Assembly (NCBI GenBank): GCA_025201805.1
Contig: MU619327.1
Location: 94,932 to 133,521 of the forward strand
DNA: 38,590 nucleotides
From: Parasitella parasitica
Taxonomy: Eukaryota > Mucoromycota > Mucoromycetes > Mucorales > Mucoraceae
Direction of reading: 5' to 3'
The position numbers were made by a program, and so were the translations under genes. Below, piece after piece: positions 19,146-30,343 of the stretch. Position 1 is the stretch's first letter. The number at the start of each line of letters is the position of its first letter. The notes under the pieces were generated by a model. The model ran no database searches. It saw only the letters and a program-made list of their open reading frames with translations, and was not told the DNA's origin.

Positions 19146-20317
19146 TCAGTTTATTTTTTCATTGGCGATTTTCTCCAATTGAAAGGTATTGATGACAGTC
19201 GACTACAGAAAACATGAATGTGAGTCGATATACAAGTCGAATACTGTATACATATATATATAAAACATACTGGCTGCTTACTCCAACCTAAGCGAGTAAT
19301 AGTGTCTTTTGCTGCAGTCTTTCTCGAGGTATTTTCCCCTTTCTTGGTAACAGTTAGTTCAGGCAGACGTCTGATCTCTCTTCCTTGTTGAAACAAAAGC
19401 AAAGTTGGTAAATCAAACGACGCAGGATCTTTGCTAACACCAAACTCTTCTGCCAAATCTGGATAAACGTCAATATCGATTTGGCCTTATTCAAGACATA
19501 TACAAGGTTAACGTCTGCATGTAAAAATCAAAATGAAGAGAAGGCTTTTACCAAATTTCAAATGTGGTATATCGTATTTCACAGATAACTTGGCGAGGAC
19601 AGCTTCAAAATTCAAGCATGCAATAGACCAATTGGCATACAACATGACAACCCAATATTTAGTATCAAGGCCAAGCTCCTTCTTTTCCTTGACTTCTTTT
19701 TCATCTTCAACAATTTCAGTAATACGAGGTCCCTTTATCTCCTCAATCGGCATTGTGGATGTAGATGTGGTTGTGGATGATGACGATGATTTTGGGTTTG
19801 GTGAGCCAAGCACTTTATCTCGAAACGCAGCTTCATTTAATTCGTAAATCTTGGTGGGTCCTCTATACCATGGCTGAGGAAGAAATGTTGAAAGCGCTGC
19901 ACTTGCAATCATCAGTGAATGTAGCGTATCATAATGAGAAAACCACATTACCAATCCAACCGATTGCGTATAAACAAGAATACCAAAAACTAAATCTCCA
20001 AAAGACGCTACAAACCGTGAAAAACTTTGTATACAAAATAAGCACACTAGACAGTTCTTCTGCAGTGGCTGCCATAAAACATTTCCACATGGACATTCCA
20101 AATAAAATCATAAACGTCTTTAGCTCAGTTTCCTGAGAAATAGGCAAGCTTGTTAACCAAAATTATAAACTCGATAAAAAACACTTGCCTCAAAGCTGAT
20201 AGTTTGTTCCTTAATCAGCTGATTTAAACGCAAAATCACATATAATACACCGTATATAAGATGAATAACATAATAAGGGTGCAATATTCTCTGTCTTAAT
20301 TCACCAAAGCTTGTCAT
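19146..20317 (-). CDS. TMX2: TMX2-like thioredoxin-related transmembrane protein
   Basis: Five exons read 20317-20189, 20132-19952, 19896-19552, 19485-19271, 19202-19146, giving 308 residues (human TMX2 has 296). Three or four hydrophobic segments fill about residues 15-105, then comes a linker with a Ser/Thr run. A thioredoxin-like fold follows: VMLYANWSIACLNFE at about 188-202, LSVKYDIPHLKFG, a cis-Pro-type DLPTLLLFQQG. The redox motif is SxxC (S194-I-A-C197) instead of CxxC, the same kind of change as SNDC in TMX2, so dithiol oxidoreductase activity is unlikely. The protein is expected in the ER or mitochondria-associated membrane. The C terminus (QLEKIANEKIN) lacks a clear KKxx signal. 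Intron 1 (20188-20133) has a GC donor (GAG|GCAAGT); the other introns are GT-AG. The last intron boundary is the least certain. Confidence 0.88.
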
Positions 20318-20558
20318 TTTTCTGCTGAAAGAATACAAAAAAAGGAGAATGTTTAGCAAATCCTTGAAATGATGAAATAAGAATAGTGTTTGAATTTCAG
20401 GCTCCACAAACAAAACAAGCAACTGTTGAAATATTCAAGCTGTATCAAATTGATGCGTCTGACAAATCAAATGATGAGCATTTTATCAGCATCTTGCGTG
20501 TATACACAGGCACAATTTCTATTATTATTATTCACGAAATAAACAAGTTAAACTTCAA

Positions 20559-20855
20559 CTAAATTGGTACATCATTTTCAACAAATTCGGGATCCATTTT
20601 TCGATACATACTTCTGTAAATATCGCCGTTGCATAGATCCATGGTGTCAAAACTTTTTTCTTTATAAATCAGGACATGATCAATGTCATTTTGCAATAAA
20701 ATACTAATAATCCATGTGCAGAGAATCTGATATTTACCATTCAGAATCTCACCCGAACTTATTTTATATATGTAGTATTATAGCATAAATCTCCACTATA
20801 TAGATACTTGATGCTTATTCTGTAGAAAGTTTCTCACACGGTCTACACTACTCAT
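20559..20855 (-). CDS. Possible two-exon small protein gene (78 residues, unknown)
   Basis: Exon 2 (20747-20559) is a 63-codon frame with protein-like composition: LLQNDIDHVLIYKEKSFDTM, then an acidic/aromatic tail containing IYRSMYRKMDPEF, ending in TAG. A short exon 1 (20855-20808, MSSVDRVRNFLQNKHQ) joins it in phase over a 60-nt GT-AG intron. The segment ILCTWIISILLQ could be a buried helix or a weak membrane segment. I do not recognise the protein. It lies 240 bp upstream of TMX2 on the same strand. Exon 2 is the solid part; the exon-1 join is a model, and other acceptors (for example near 20710) are possible. A TATATATA stretch lies about 95-100 bp before the ATG. Confidence 0.45.
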
Positions 20856-21877
20856 TGTGAGCGAGATTTTCCTGATTCAGTATCTTGAAATGAGCCCTGC
20901 GTAAACAGTACATTAAAAGACTATTGGTCACGAATTGCGCGCGGCATGATATATATGCCTGAAACGATTCTGCTGCTTCTGCGAGCATTTATGAATTTGT
21001 GTGTTTAGTGTTTATCGGTTTATGACCATATATTAATGTTGTCAAATACATAAATCATTTGATTCATACATACACGTTATAAGCGAATAGAAACGAAACG
21101 ATGCTTTTAAAATTATGATTTAACCAATTTGATATGCCTAATGTGCAGTTTATACTCCTGTCTTGTATGTATAGCACACCAAGGAAGGCTTATACGTCGT
21201 ATCTATACATACACTACTTTCAAGTAAGAGCTATTGACTCGTTTATTCTTAAATCCATAAGACTTGCTTGCACGCTTTACCACATGTACTGTGTATTTTA
21301 CACATGTCTGTAGATACCATATACATGCGTCATCTGTATGCACATGTGGTATAAGCTTCTTGAGACAAGGCTATATCGAATCAAAGCTTTTATACCAGCC
21401 GTAGTTTTACGAAAAGAACAACAAGTCCCTGTACGTCAGAAGTTTAGTTATAGAGGCGAAACCGAAATATAATACCGATATTCAGCTCGATCGCTATCTA
21501 CAGATATACTAGATTTCATAATGAGACTTATGCAAGCGTACAAAACAGGTATACAATCCAAACTTACGGATAAAATAATAACTCAGAATTTAAGAATAGT
21601 CATCCCATTCTAGAAAGTATAAATACAAGCACTCACAGCTAATATACGCACATATTCTTTCCATAACTAGTGCATATCTCAACATGTCACATCAAGGAAC
21701 AGGCTCTATGCGCAATTAGCCTTTGTTGTTTGATCCACGTCTTTCTCCCTGGATACTTTCTTGATCATACCATCTGCTAGCCAAAATCTAGTTTATTTTA
21801 CAATAAGCACAGAGGGTACCATTTTAATTTAAAAAAATGCCACACATTGTCGAATACCATTAGTCGTTAATCTTCTC
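20856..21877. other. Divergent spacer upstream of the homeobox gene
   Basis: About 1 kb without a gene. It contains the inverted repeat/CACATGT cluster at 21274-21356. Long upstream regions are usual for transcription-factor genes. Confidence 0.5.
21274..21356. repeat. Inverted repeat with three CACATGT sites
   Basis: Arms GCTTTACCACATGT (21274-21287) and ACATGTGGTATAAGC (21342-21356) are complementary with one inserted base and enclose 54 nt. CACATGT occurs at 21281, 21301 and 21341, that is, at 20-bp multiples. CACATG fits the E-box pattern CANNTG. Confidence 0.7.
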
Positions 21878-21887
21878 ATATATAAAG
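21878..21887 (+). promoter_or_regulatory. TATA box of the homeobox gene
   Basis: CATATATAAAG-type element about 50 bp before the ATG at 21937. Confidence 0.6.
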
Positions 21888-21936
21888 CAAACCCTTTTCA
21901 CCTTGATTTCTGTCTTTATTCCACCAAGAAATAAAA

Positions 21937-22371
21937 ATGTCTGTCAAGCAAAAATCCCCTTCCCTTCAAATCAAAAATTTGCTGTGCGATGATTTAGAGA
22001 TTAATACAAAGATACCATTCATTCAACTGCCCTGTCCCACACAAGAGAAATCAGCAGCAACAAGCTTCCGTCAGCCAAATCATCATTTTAGCTCATTTAG
22101 AATCAATAAAGACAGCTTTTACAATAGTAGACCTTACAGCTTTGACTTATATCGGTGTCAGTATTATCAAAACGATACTGATCTCTTGAAAATTAAGAGA
22201 AGACGAGCCACTGTCTTACAAACGCAAGCCTTACAGAAGGTATTTGACAAGACGGCATTTCCATCGACTGGTTTAAGGGAAAACCTTGCTCGTCATTTAG
22301 GGATGTCGCCAAGAACAGTTCAAATTTGGTTTCAAAATAAAAGACAAGCAGCAAGGAAAGTGTATAAATAA
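21937..22371 (+). CDS. Homeodomain transcription factor
   Basis: Single exon, 144 residues. The homeodomain fills the C-terminal third, about residues 86-142. A basic N-terminal arm KIKRRRATV leads into helix 1, helix 2 is about LRENLARHLG, and recognition helix 3 is SPRTVQIWFQNKRQAARK, with the invariant W131, F132, N134 and R136. The conserved FPSTGLREN spacing gives a normal 60-residue (non-TALE) domain. The remaining N terminus is Ser/Gln/Pro-containing with no known domain. The protein is unusually short for a fungal homeodomain factor and ends four residues after the domain. It is expected to be a nuclear, sequence-specific DNA-binding protein; the target is unknown. Confidence 0.92.
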   Translation: MSVKQKSPSLQIKNLLCDDLEINTKIPFIQLPCPTQEKSAATSFRQPNHHFSSFRINKDSFYNSRPYSFDLYRCQYYQNDTDLLKIKRRRATVLQTQALQKVFDKTAFPSTGLRENLARHLGMSPRTVQIWFQNKRQAARKVYK

Positions 22372-22917
22372 GAATTGTAATAGAGAACACGTATGCTTGC
22401 CATAAAAGAAGATGCTGGATATCTTTTTCAAAAAAGCATTTTACTAGACTTGCAAGTTAATATTAATAAACATACCATCATGCACTTTTGAGTATTTTAT
22501 AACATCATTTATGTATATACATATTTAAGGGCTATTATTTTTCATAATTCTAGTTGACATTTATACATGTATTTTTATGTAAAACCAAGCACCCCTTCAT
22601 CGTCCTATTGCGTCAAACTTATTATTAAACAAGCTTTCTTCCTACATACGATGGCAGTCGATGGACGTGACAAATTTAATCATTGTATACTACTAGTATT
22701 TCCCAAGGCTAAGTCGTGGCGTTTAAGATGTCATGTACAGTATACATTTCTGCTTTACATACGATGATATTTTTTTCGAAGCGAGAATCGAGTATCATTA
22801 ATCAAAGAAGGAGTGTATATGATGATGACCATGGCAGGAGCAATGCATCATTAACTCCTTCGGCATGCACTTTTTCTTGATAGATCGATCAAATGAGATT
22901 ATTTATTTACAATAATG
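22372..22917. other. Convergent spacer between homeobox and tricalbin genes
   Basis: 3' regions of two convergent genes; AT-rich, nothing coding supported. Confidence 0.5.
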
Positions 22918-25900
22918 TTACATGGTTGGCCTGAATTTAATACTAACACGCAATTCACCACTGCCAGGAGGGAAGAGCGGGAGCCATTGTTTAAATGCAT
23001 CTCCTCCAGCTACATCTAATTTAATCAAATCCCAAATGTTGACTCTGCTTTGTCCCAGATCGACTGCGGCCTTGATCTTGTTGTAGTCTTTTACCTTGAA
23101 ATCGAATACGAATGGTTCTCCACCAACTCCATGTGTGAACGACTCATTCCATTCAGGTGCCAATGTCTTGTGGATTACTTTTGTCTTGAAGATCTGGTTT
23201 TTGCCCACATTGACTCGAACAAAAGGGTCGCTTGTGCCACTCTTATCAACGCCTCGTAATCCACGAGCTTCTAGAATGTCAATCGAGACTACTCCAGCTC
23301 TTCCCGTGGCATTGCTAAGGACGCTAGTGTCAGCGATTGTAGAAGGCGCAAGCGATGCATTGTCATCAAAGCTAATACGGGATTGATCTTCGTACGACGA
23401 TCGGCCGACTGAGTCTGCAGTACCATGACTCTGACGACTGTCTGTTGATGTACGGGCCATGCTATGAGAGCTGAGTGAATTGCGAGGAAGAGGTCCAGAA
23501 GCCTCGAGGTTGACGTCGTTGTGAAGATAGGTACGAGTTGTTCCAAGAACTGATGTTTGGGTCTTCTTGTTTACTAGCAACTGAGGATGCCAAGTGAATT
23601 TAACTTGAACACTACCAGATACGCCTGCTACACCATCGAGAGGGATATCAACCATGCGAGCCTTAAAACTTTCAACTGCATCACCACGCAGTGTGATGCC
23701 ACCTGAACCGATCGGCTGATGTCCTTTCACTTGATTCCAATCAAACACCTCAATTCGAATGCTGGCTGTTACTCTCGATTGCTACATATACACGGTCAAC
23801 TTAGTTTAAGAGCAATGACCCCTTTATCGGCATAAATCACTTACAATAGGTACAGTGAAGCGTTCTCGTTTCCACTCAGGGTTCAGCGTCTTTCGAATAG
23901 TATCACTCTTGTGAACTCTTTCGCCGTTCACAGTAAATATAACATAAGGGTCGCTGGTGCCAGCCTTGTCTGCAGCCATAAGGTTTTTAGCGCTGACAAG
24001 ATCTACAGTCAGAATGCCTTGATCTGAGAAACCATACATGGTTAATACTAGGCTAATCTCTCCTGGGATATGCGAATACTTACTGTCCAAACTTTCGTCA
24101 GGATTCAATGTAAAATTTGCCATAGGGCTATACTCGAAGCTGAGGCGAATTCTAGCAGGGCCATCAGTGCCCATCAGATTGAACCATGTACCTTCATTAT
24201 CAATGCTATCTAATCCAAGTCTCTTGCGTTTCATGATTCGACGAACAATGTTTGATCCGGAGTCAATCCAGTGACCCAGCTTATGAATATCCTTTTCATC
24301 AGAATGGGCAGGCTTGAGTTCAATTGCAACGCGAGAAAAGTCGACTTCCTTGATAAACATATCAGCATACTCGTCAAACATGAGATTATCGCCGCGAACT
24401 TTAGCTGTTTTGTACTGCGGCATTAAGGCGTCTACAATAACTTGGCAGTAGCAGTAAGCAGTGCTAGAAAGTTGGACTTCGTGGATTCTAATCTTGAGGA
24501 TACCAGAATTGTACGAGTTCAAGTCGATTAAATCATCAGGCGTATAACGAATATTAGAGCCATGCAAGCCTTGAAGAGGAGGAGGAGGAGAAGTCATCAA
24601 GGCAGAACCTTCATTAACCCCAGATGAAACTGTAGAGACATTGGATATAGTGTTTACGTCCGCATTGGGTGCAGAAGAAGGCAGGGTCATGACAGGATAA
24701 AATTCAGCAGAAAAGTGAAGGTCACCTTTGGAAACACGTTTATCAAAAGAGCGAAGTCTCTGCCATCTATAAACAAGACGCTATTGTTATCCTCGTGTGT
24801 ATGTATTTACCAGTTGAATTACTTACTTATCGTATTTGACACCGTTTGATTCGTACCAAACATCAGGATTCACGCTTTGGTCTCCAATCTGCTGCTTCAT
24901 GATTTCTGACACCTTGAACTCGGTTGAACCGAGCGTCTTGTCTCTGGTCTTTGCGTTCCAATCCATAGCTTCCAAAACGAAGTTTTCTTTTAATGAATGT
25001 ACAGGCACGTACAAGGTTTCTCCCCACTCCGGATTCAAGTTGTTGTCAATGACTTCAGTGCGAGCACGTATTTGATGACCAGACAATACTCGTACATAGG
25101 GGTCGCTCTTCCCACCTGTGACATTTTCAACATTACGAAGGTCGCGAGCCTCCCAGAACGTAAATCGAACGACGCCAATTGGAGGTTCTATATGAGGGCT
25201 GTAAGTATACTGTATATACCCAGAACAAAATCAAACACTCACTGTCGAATCCATTTCTGCTAATGAAATCAGAAGTGCTAGACATAATCAGAGGTTTCCA
25301 TTCAGCACTAAGACGCAACTGACCGGCTTGCTCGCCTTCATTGACTAAATCCCACCAGCTATCATTCTTTCCCTGCTGGCGAACCATGTCAGGCAGATAG
25401 GAAGTAAAGGCGCCCAGAAGCTTATCCTTGGAGGCACTGTCTCTAACTTCGGCACGTATAAAGAAAGTTGTTTTATCCAAAACAACAATCTCGTAAGGCT
25501 CCTCAAACTTGGGGTCTGTTTTCTTTTTCATCGCAACTGATTTGTACTTTTCGACACCATTGACGATAATTCGAATATAGGGACTAATGGTGCTGGTATT
25601 CGATACTAGTTCACGACATTCATGTATCATCAAACGAAGTACACCCGAGTCTACGCGTCCATTTGCATTAGAAGCTGGAATAGAGCCTGCTTAAAAAATC
25701 TAGACTGTATACTTACTTGATTCAACAGCTGGCTCAATTGTTCCATCATCGCGTTTCATAGGTTTGGAAATTGGAATGTAACGAATGTCTGCTCGAAGAT
25801 CGCTCACATGTTTACCATTGCGTAAAAGGAGCAGGTTTCTTTGGCAATATTAGTAAAAGTAGGTAGAATTCTTGTATAGTGTCGTTTACTTACAGCCCCT

Positions 25901-27736
25901 CTTGCTCTGTTTGAGTTTCACCATCTAGTTGTGATAGATCAAAGTTGGCAGTACCCAAACGTCTATCTTTGAGGCCAGGTCTCGATGTTTTCAGTTCCAT
26001 GGATAATAAAGCATTCAAATTGTTCAGTTTCAAGTATCTTGTTTCGTTCCATTTGGGATTAAAGGTATTTTCACAAACAGAAGTGCGGTCTAATTCCTGG
26101 CTATGATCCAAGTAGAAGCGAATATATGGGTTTGGAGCACCTTGAACGACTTGTTCAATATTTTTGATTCGATCTGTCGAATAAACAGTGACAGCCAATA
26201 CGCCATTTGCAGCGCTCAAATCGAAATCACCAACAAAGAACTTGTCAACATCGACAGAGAAAACATTTGGAGCGTACATCAAGGGGCCCAAGATGTTATG
26301 GACTTGATCCCGAATGAAACTGGCTAGCCCAGGAATAACATTCACATCAAATCCGAATGAGTCAGAGCCCAAAGGTTTAAGAACATAGTCAAATTGGGGC
26401 TTTTCCAAGAAACTAGCTTCAAGTAATTTGACAAATGGGAAACGGCTCATAAATTTGATTTTCACGCGTAAATGTCCTGCAAAAGCCATATCTTCAATCA
26501 AGACAGGAAATCCAGCGCCAACTCGGCCTTTGCCAACACGGACATTCATCACTACCTTGGGGTTTACCTTATAATCCAATTCTTTTGGCGAAAGGTCGTT
26601 CAATTCATTAGGAATAAACGAAACCCTCCAATCCATGCAAACAGTATCGGAATCGGTGTTTAAATATGTTTTGACAGATTCTATGCGGAATGGCTTTGTA
26701 CCAAGTGTAAAGGTAGATAAACGAATGGAGTCCAAAAATGGCGGCAAGTAATCAGAAATATAGTTATCAAGGTTTTCGACTATGAGAGCACTGAGAACGG
26801 GTTCAAAAATCAGCCAGAATTTCTGCATGAAACTGTTCATCCATTCTACAGATTCTTCGTCAGCTTCCATTTTGAATTTCGATATTTCTCTTTGAATGTC
26901 ATCACGTGCATTGCGACGATATCTTCTTAAACTTGTTCGATAATAACTTGCTACACGTGTGTAAAAAATGTAATGGTGAGCATTAAATTCTAGTTATTTT
27001 TTTTTTTTTTTTTTTTTTTACCAATTATTAAGCAAAGCAATAATATACTTCCCAATCCAGCATTCATTTTTGCGAGCATAAAAGATACAAAAGCTGTTAC
27101 AAATAATGCAGCTCCGTTATGATACCATTCACCGTATAAAGCATTGGGCATAATTTCATCCAAAGGGTCATTTAAAGGCTTTCTAAAGCGAGAAGCCAGA
27201 ATATCTAGTTCACCACCAGGATTTGCGCTTGGAGCAAATGATGTCCAGCCTGTGTGATACCACTCTGGTATTCGAGATGTCGTTGGGGGAATAAAACCGC
27301 CAGGCATTCCAACTGATAGAGTGGTCGTAACAGGTATAGTTTTTTGTGCAGCTGCAGTAACAGTTTCTTGGGTCAAGGCTGAGTCGTGTGTATTTAGTTC
27401 AGTAGATAATCCTCGAGCAGGTGCAAGGCCATGCAAATCGGGAACAAAATCCGCTATCTCTCCAGCTCTTTGCTTACGATGCGTGAGTTCGTTTAGAGGT
27501 CTAGTTGGCATCGTTAAAGCTGGTGATGTAGGAATCATAGACTCATTTGTATTCTTAGTAGTTGGAAGAGCAATTGGTGTAGCAGGTTGCTCAACAAGTC
27601 CAGGTGGAGGAGCAGGATTTTCTTCAATAAGATAGTCGTGTTTCTTTCTTGGCGGTGCAGACGGTGCAGCCGTTGTTTGTCTTGAGTAAGAAGACGACAT
27701 CAGAAGCGACGAGTCTGTAGGTTCTTTTGAGTCCAT
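22918..27736 (-). CDS. TCB: Tricalbin / extended-synaptotagmin-like membrane-contact-site tether
   Basis: Seven exons: 27736-27022, 26950-25894, 25838-25717, 25650-25243, 25187-24827, 24766-23845 and 23781-22918. They give 1482 residues. Order of parts: Pro/Thr-rich cytosolic head (1 to about 200); hydrophobic hairpin (about 208-240, ending LLLCLIIAS) that would anchor it in the ER; SMP lipid-transfer domain (about 270-470, WMNSFMQKFW at its start); then several C2 domains. C2 copies begin near 490, 635, 770, 1095 and 1365, with a degenerate C2-like stretch at about 915-1050. The Ca2+-loop consensus DxxGxSDPYV is clearest in the last two (DKAGTSDPYV, DKSGTSDPFV). Family role: tethering cortical ER to the plasma membrane and moving lipids. 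Intron 1 begins GT followed directly by A23. For intron 3 the acceptor with a TTCTAAT branch site was chosen (66 nt); nearer AGs would give 30 or 43 nt. Confidence 0.93.
26997..27019. repeat. Homopolymer (T23 on +, A23 in the tricalbin transcript)
   Basis: Twenty-three T on the plus strand, lying in tricalbin intron 1 directly after the GT of the 5' splice site (27021-27020). Confidence 0.9.
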
Positions 27737-27794
27737 ATTTTATACAAGAAAATAGGAAATACAGAAAGAAGAAAAACTAAAACGCTGTTGTGTC

Positions 27795-27980
27795 TCATGT
27801 GTTTGTTTTTGGTGGAGTTTCATTATCACAATGACTGCAGACAAAAATGAACCTCACGCACGCACAGGAAGGGGTGATTGTTTTGCGATTTCCTTCTTGA
27901 ACCAATTTGTTGTCCTCTTCTCCAAATACAACAATTTTTGCAGCAGCTGAATCAAAACTAGGATATGGTCCAGATTCCAT
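27795..27980 (-). CDS. Possible upstream ORF of tricalbin (61 residues)
   Basis: An ATG at 27980 opens a 61-codon frame (MESGPYPSFDSAAAKIVVFG start) that stops 58 nt before the tricalbin ATG on the same strand. It contains CAC and CSHC, which could chelate a metal ion. It may be a uORF in the tricalbin leader, a separate small protein, or chance. No homologue is recognised. Confidence 0.28.
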   Translation of the reverse strand: MESGPYPSFDSAAAKIVVFGEEDNKLVQEGNRKTITPSCACVRFIFVCSHCDNETPPKTNT

Positions 27981-28451
27981 AAATATAAAGAAACTAATCA
28001 AAAGATATTCATCTAGTTTTCATATATTTTAATAATGTAAATGTGTAGCATAAATGTACCTTATAACTCAGAAATACATTTTATGCATTATATTTTAAAT
28101 CATCCGCCAGCAAAAGCTATATAGCAACCTATCGAAAATGTTCTATAAGTATAATTGTCATGACATGCCTATTTCAACAACACTTTTTTCCAATAAGTAA
28201 AGTTCGGGTAAATATACAAGCTCTACTTGATATATATAAGTATGATGGTTGAGGTGACATCATTTAATGGTAATTCGAATGTGTAATTCAAAGACTGTTG
28301 AGCATGACTACAATAATGCATTGACAGGCTACAGATGACCAAGCCATTGAAAACCCCATCGAAGTAGGCATATCGCATCATCCCGTTAATTTTTAACAAG
28401 ATGTATTACTAAGATTTGTATACAGAAAAGAATACAGGAATATTGAACTGA
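27981..28451. other. Spacer; tricalbin upstream region
   Basis: AT-rich, nothing coding supported. Confidence 0.5.
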
Positions 28452-28453
28452 TA

Positions 28454-28691
28454 CCAGATTTTGCATTCAAAAAGATGAAAATCAATACCTTTGAGAAAGA
28501 AGAAAAAATGATGACGGTGATGTAAATCTAAGTACTGGTATAAACAAAGGTTTGCCAAATGCTGAATTTCGCATCCAAAAAGATGAAAATGAAGCATTTT
28601 TTAAAAGAAGAAGTTTTGATTAATGATGATGATAATTTTATTAATTTCAGTAAACCTCTTCTTCTGTTAAACATTTAGGGAAAAAACTTAT
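28454..28691. repeat. Two truncated ends of the second Tc1/mariner family
   Basis: 28454 to about 28552 matches the left end of the element at 30516 (terminal motif CCAGATTTTGCATTCAAAAA and its 5' leader, including GGTGATGTAAA), and is preceded by TA at 28452-28453. 28562-28691 matches the reverse complement of that element's right end, running inward through the last transposase codons (ACATTTAGGGAAAAAACTTA) and then stopping. Both ends therefore start with a terminal repeat and point the same way. These are remains of at least one older copy, rearranged or nested. Confidence 0.8.
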
Positions 28692-28816
28692 TTACACATT
28701 GAAAAATTATAGCAGATCCAGCAAATGACAATCACTATTTTTGTAGCTTCGCACTATCATTTTATGTTACATCTGTTGAGTTAAGTCAGCATATTCAATA
28801 TCAAGGAAAGAATATA

Positions 28817-28870
28817 CAGTTAAGACTCGCTATAACGGACGGGTTGGTGTACGAAAATGTGTTTGGTATA
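28817..28870 (+). mobile_element. Solitary pogo/Tigger-like terminal repeat (relic)
   Basis: After a TA at 28815-28816 the sequence starts CAGTTAAGACTCGCTATAAC, which closely resembles the terminal repeats of pogo/Tigger elements (CAGT... followed by CTCGCTATAACG-type sequence). No matching inverted end or transposase was found in the window, so this is a decayed or solo end. Confidence 0.45.
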
Positions 28871-30342
28871 GCAAGTTATTCCCTTTTTAAAATTAGATAC
28901 TCTACAGTACAGTGCCTGGAACCTGGAACCTGGAATTTACCAGAAGCTAATTATGAAGCTTAACTTTTGTTAGTAATGTAACCCTCAACCTCAATCCTAA
29001 CCTCTATTATATTTTCTGTTTTACATGTTTAGCATTAGAATTACAAAAAAAGGGGCTCTTGAACTGACATTAGGCATTATTTTAAGTAACAATGGTAATA
29101 GGGCTTCTCTGTCACTAGCAATTAGCGACTTATGAATTATTCACAAATCACAAGAGGACATTACAGCAAAAAATCGCATTCATTAATTATCTTCTCCTGC
29201 TTCCAACTCGATAAGCCATACCTATTTTATCATATTACTATGAAGAAAAGTATACTTGTGGTATCAAAAAACTTACTTTATAGGGCTGTGTCAAGTACTA
29301 GAATTAATATTAACGTGATATCCTCTCCAGACACATGTTTTTTACTGCTTACAAGCAAAAACTTTAGCTTTGTGAGCCATATTTTGATTAATTTTCATAA
29401 TCAAAAGTGCCCTGGAAACACAAAAAATAGTGTCCATTGGTAAAAAAACTATATTATATATGATTTTGGTGCAATTTGAGCATGATTTTTTTTTCGATGC
29501 AAAATCACGGATTTTTTCGATTTTTTCCTTGTATCCACACATCCAAAATCATCGATTATGCAATATCCTCGATTTTGGCCTCAAAAATGCAACTTTTTAT
29601 TATAGCATATATTGGAGGAAAATGATCGTAAAAGACCATTCCATGATCTGAAAGACTGGCAATGCGCTTTGATTAAGCAAAATGTTGATTTTTTCCTCTT
29701 AATCTGTTTTTGAGGTTTTTCAGCAGAACTCCTCCCATAAGCATACGGGGATTATGAAAATAACACTATCGTGTAGAGCGCCCAAGAATACAGCTATTAT
29801 CATAGACTGACAGTCGTGGTATGCATAGTGCCAGAGGATGATATTTTGCCTTAAAAAAGTAATTTTGTTTTCGAATTGTCCAAATAGAGTTTCTGAAAGA
29901 ATTTTTCCTTCCTGATTTTGGACGCGTTTAATCTCCGCTATCAACAAAAAATGGTGTTTTTTTTGACTAAAGCATTAGCTTTGAGAAGCCATAGCTTACC
30001 AAATTCAATAGAAAAACAATTGTAAACTAATTTTTTAAAATGGTATGCCTCTTGGCTTTCTAATGGCAGCACTTGCATGTCTGTACTTAGCCTGACGATC
30101 TCACGCTCCGATTTTGAAAAACACTTTTCCAGAAAAGTCGCTACCTTCATCTGATGTCAACTTTAAAAGTACTAAAACTTGCTCTAAGCTATGCAAATGT
30201 GTAATCAAAAGGCGCCTTATAGTCTAATGCATTACTTTTGGATTACTCAGTTTTGTGTCTGAAATCGTAAAACATTGTTTCCTTACAGTTTTTGTCTTTT
30301 TTCTGACAATAACACACTGACAACAAAAAAAAAAAAAAATCA
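28871..30342. other. Decayed repeat-like region without a clear gene
   Basis: AT-rich with a TGGAACC x3 direct repeat (about 28917-28937), a CCAAAATC/GATTTTGG hairpin near 29545-29580, and short frames on the minus strand (about 29942-30150 and 29720-29944) with partly protein-like composition but no family match. It is probably old transposon sequence. Confidence 0.4.
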
Positions 30343-30343
30343 G

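Noticed and set aside
28970-29012. TAACCCTCAACC-like sequence resembling telomere repeats
   Set aside because: Too short and irregular to be an interstitial telomere array.
29720-30150. Two adjoining minus-strand frames that could be one decayed gene
   Set aside because: They are in different frames, the second begins only with a TTG, and no domain can be recognised.
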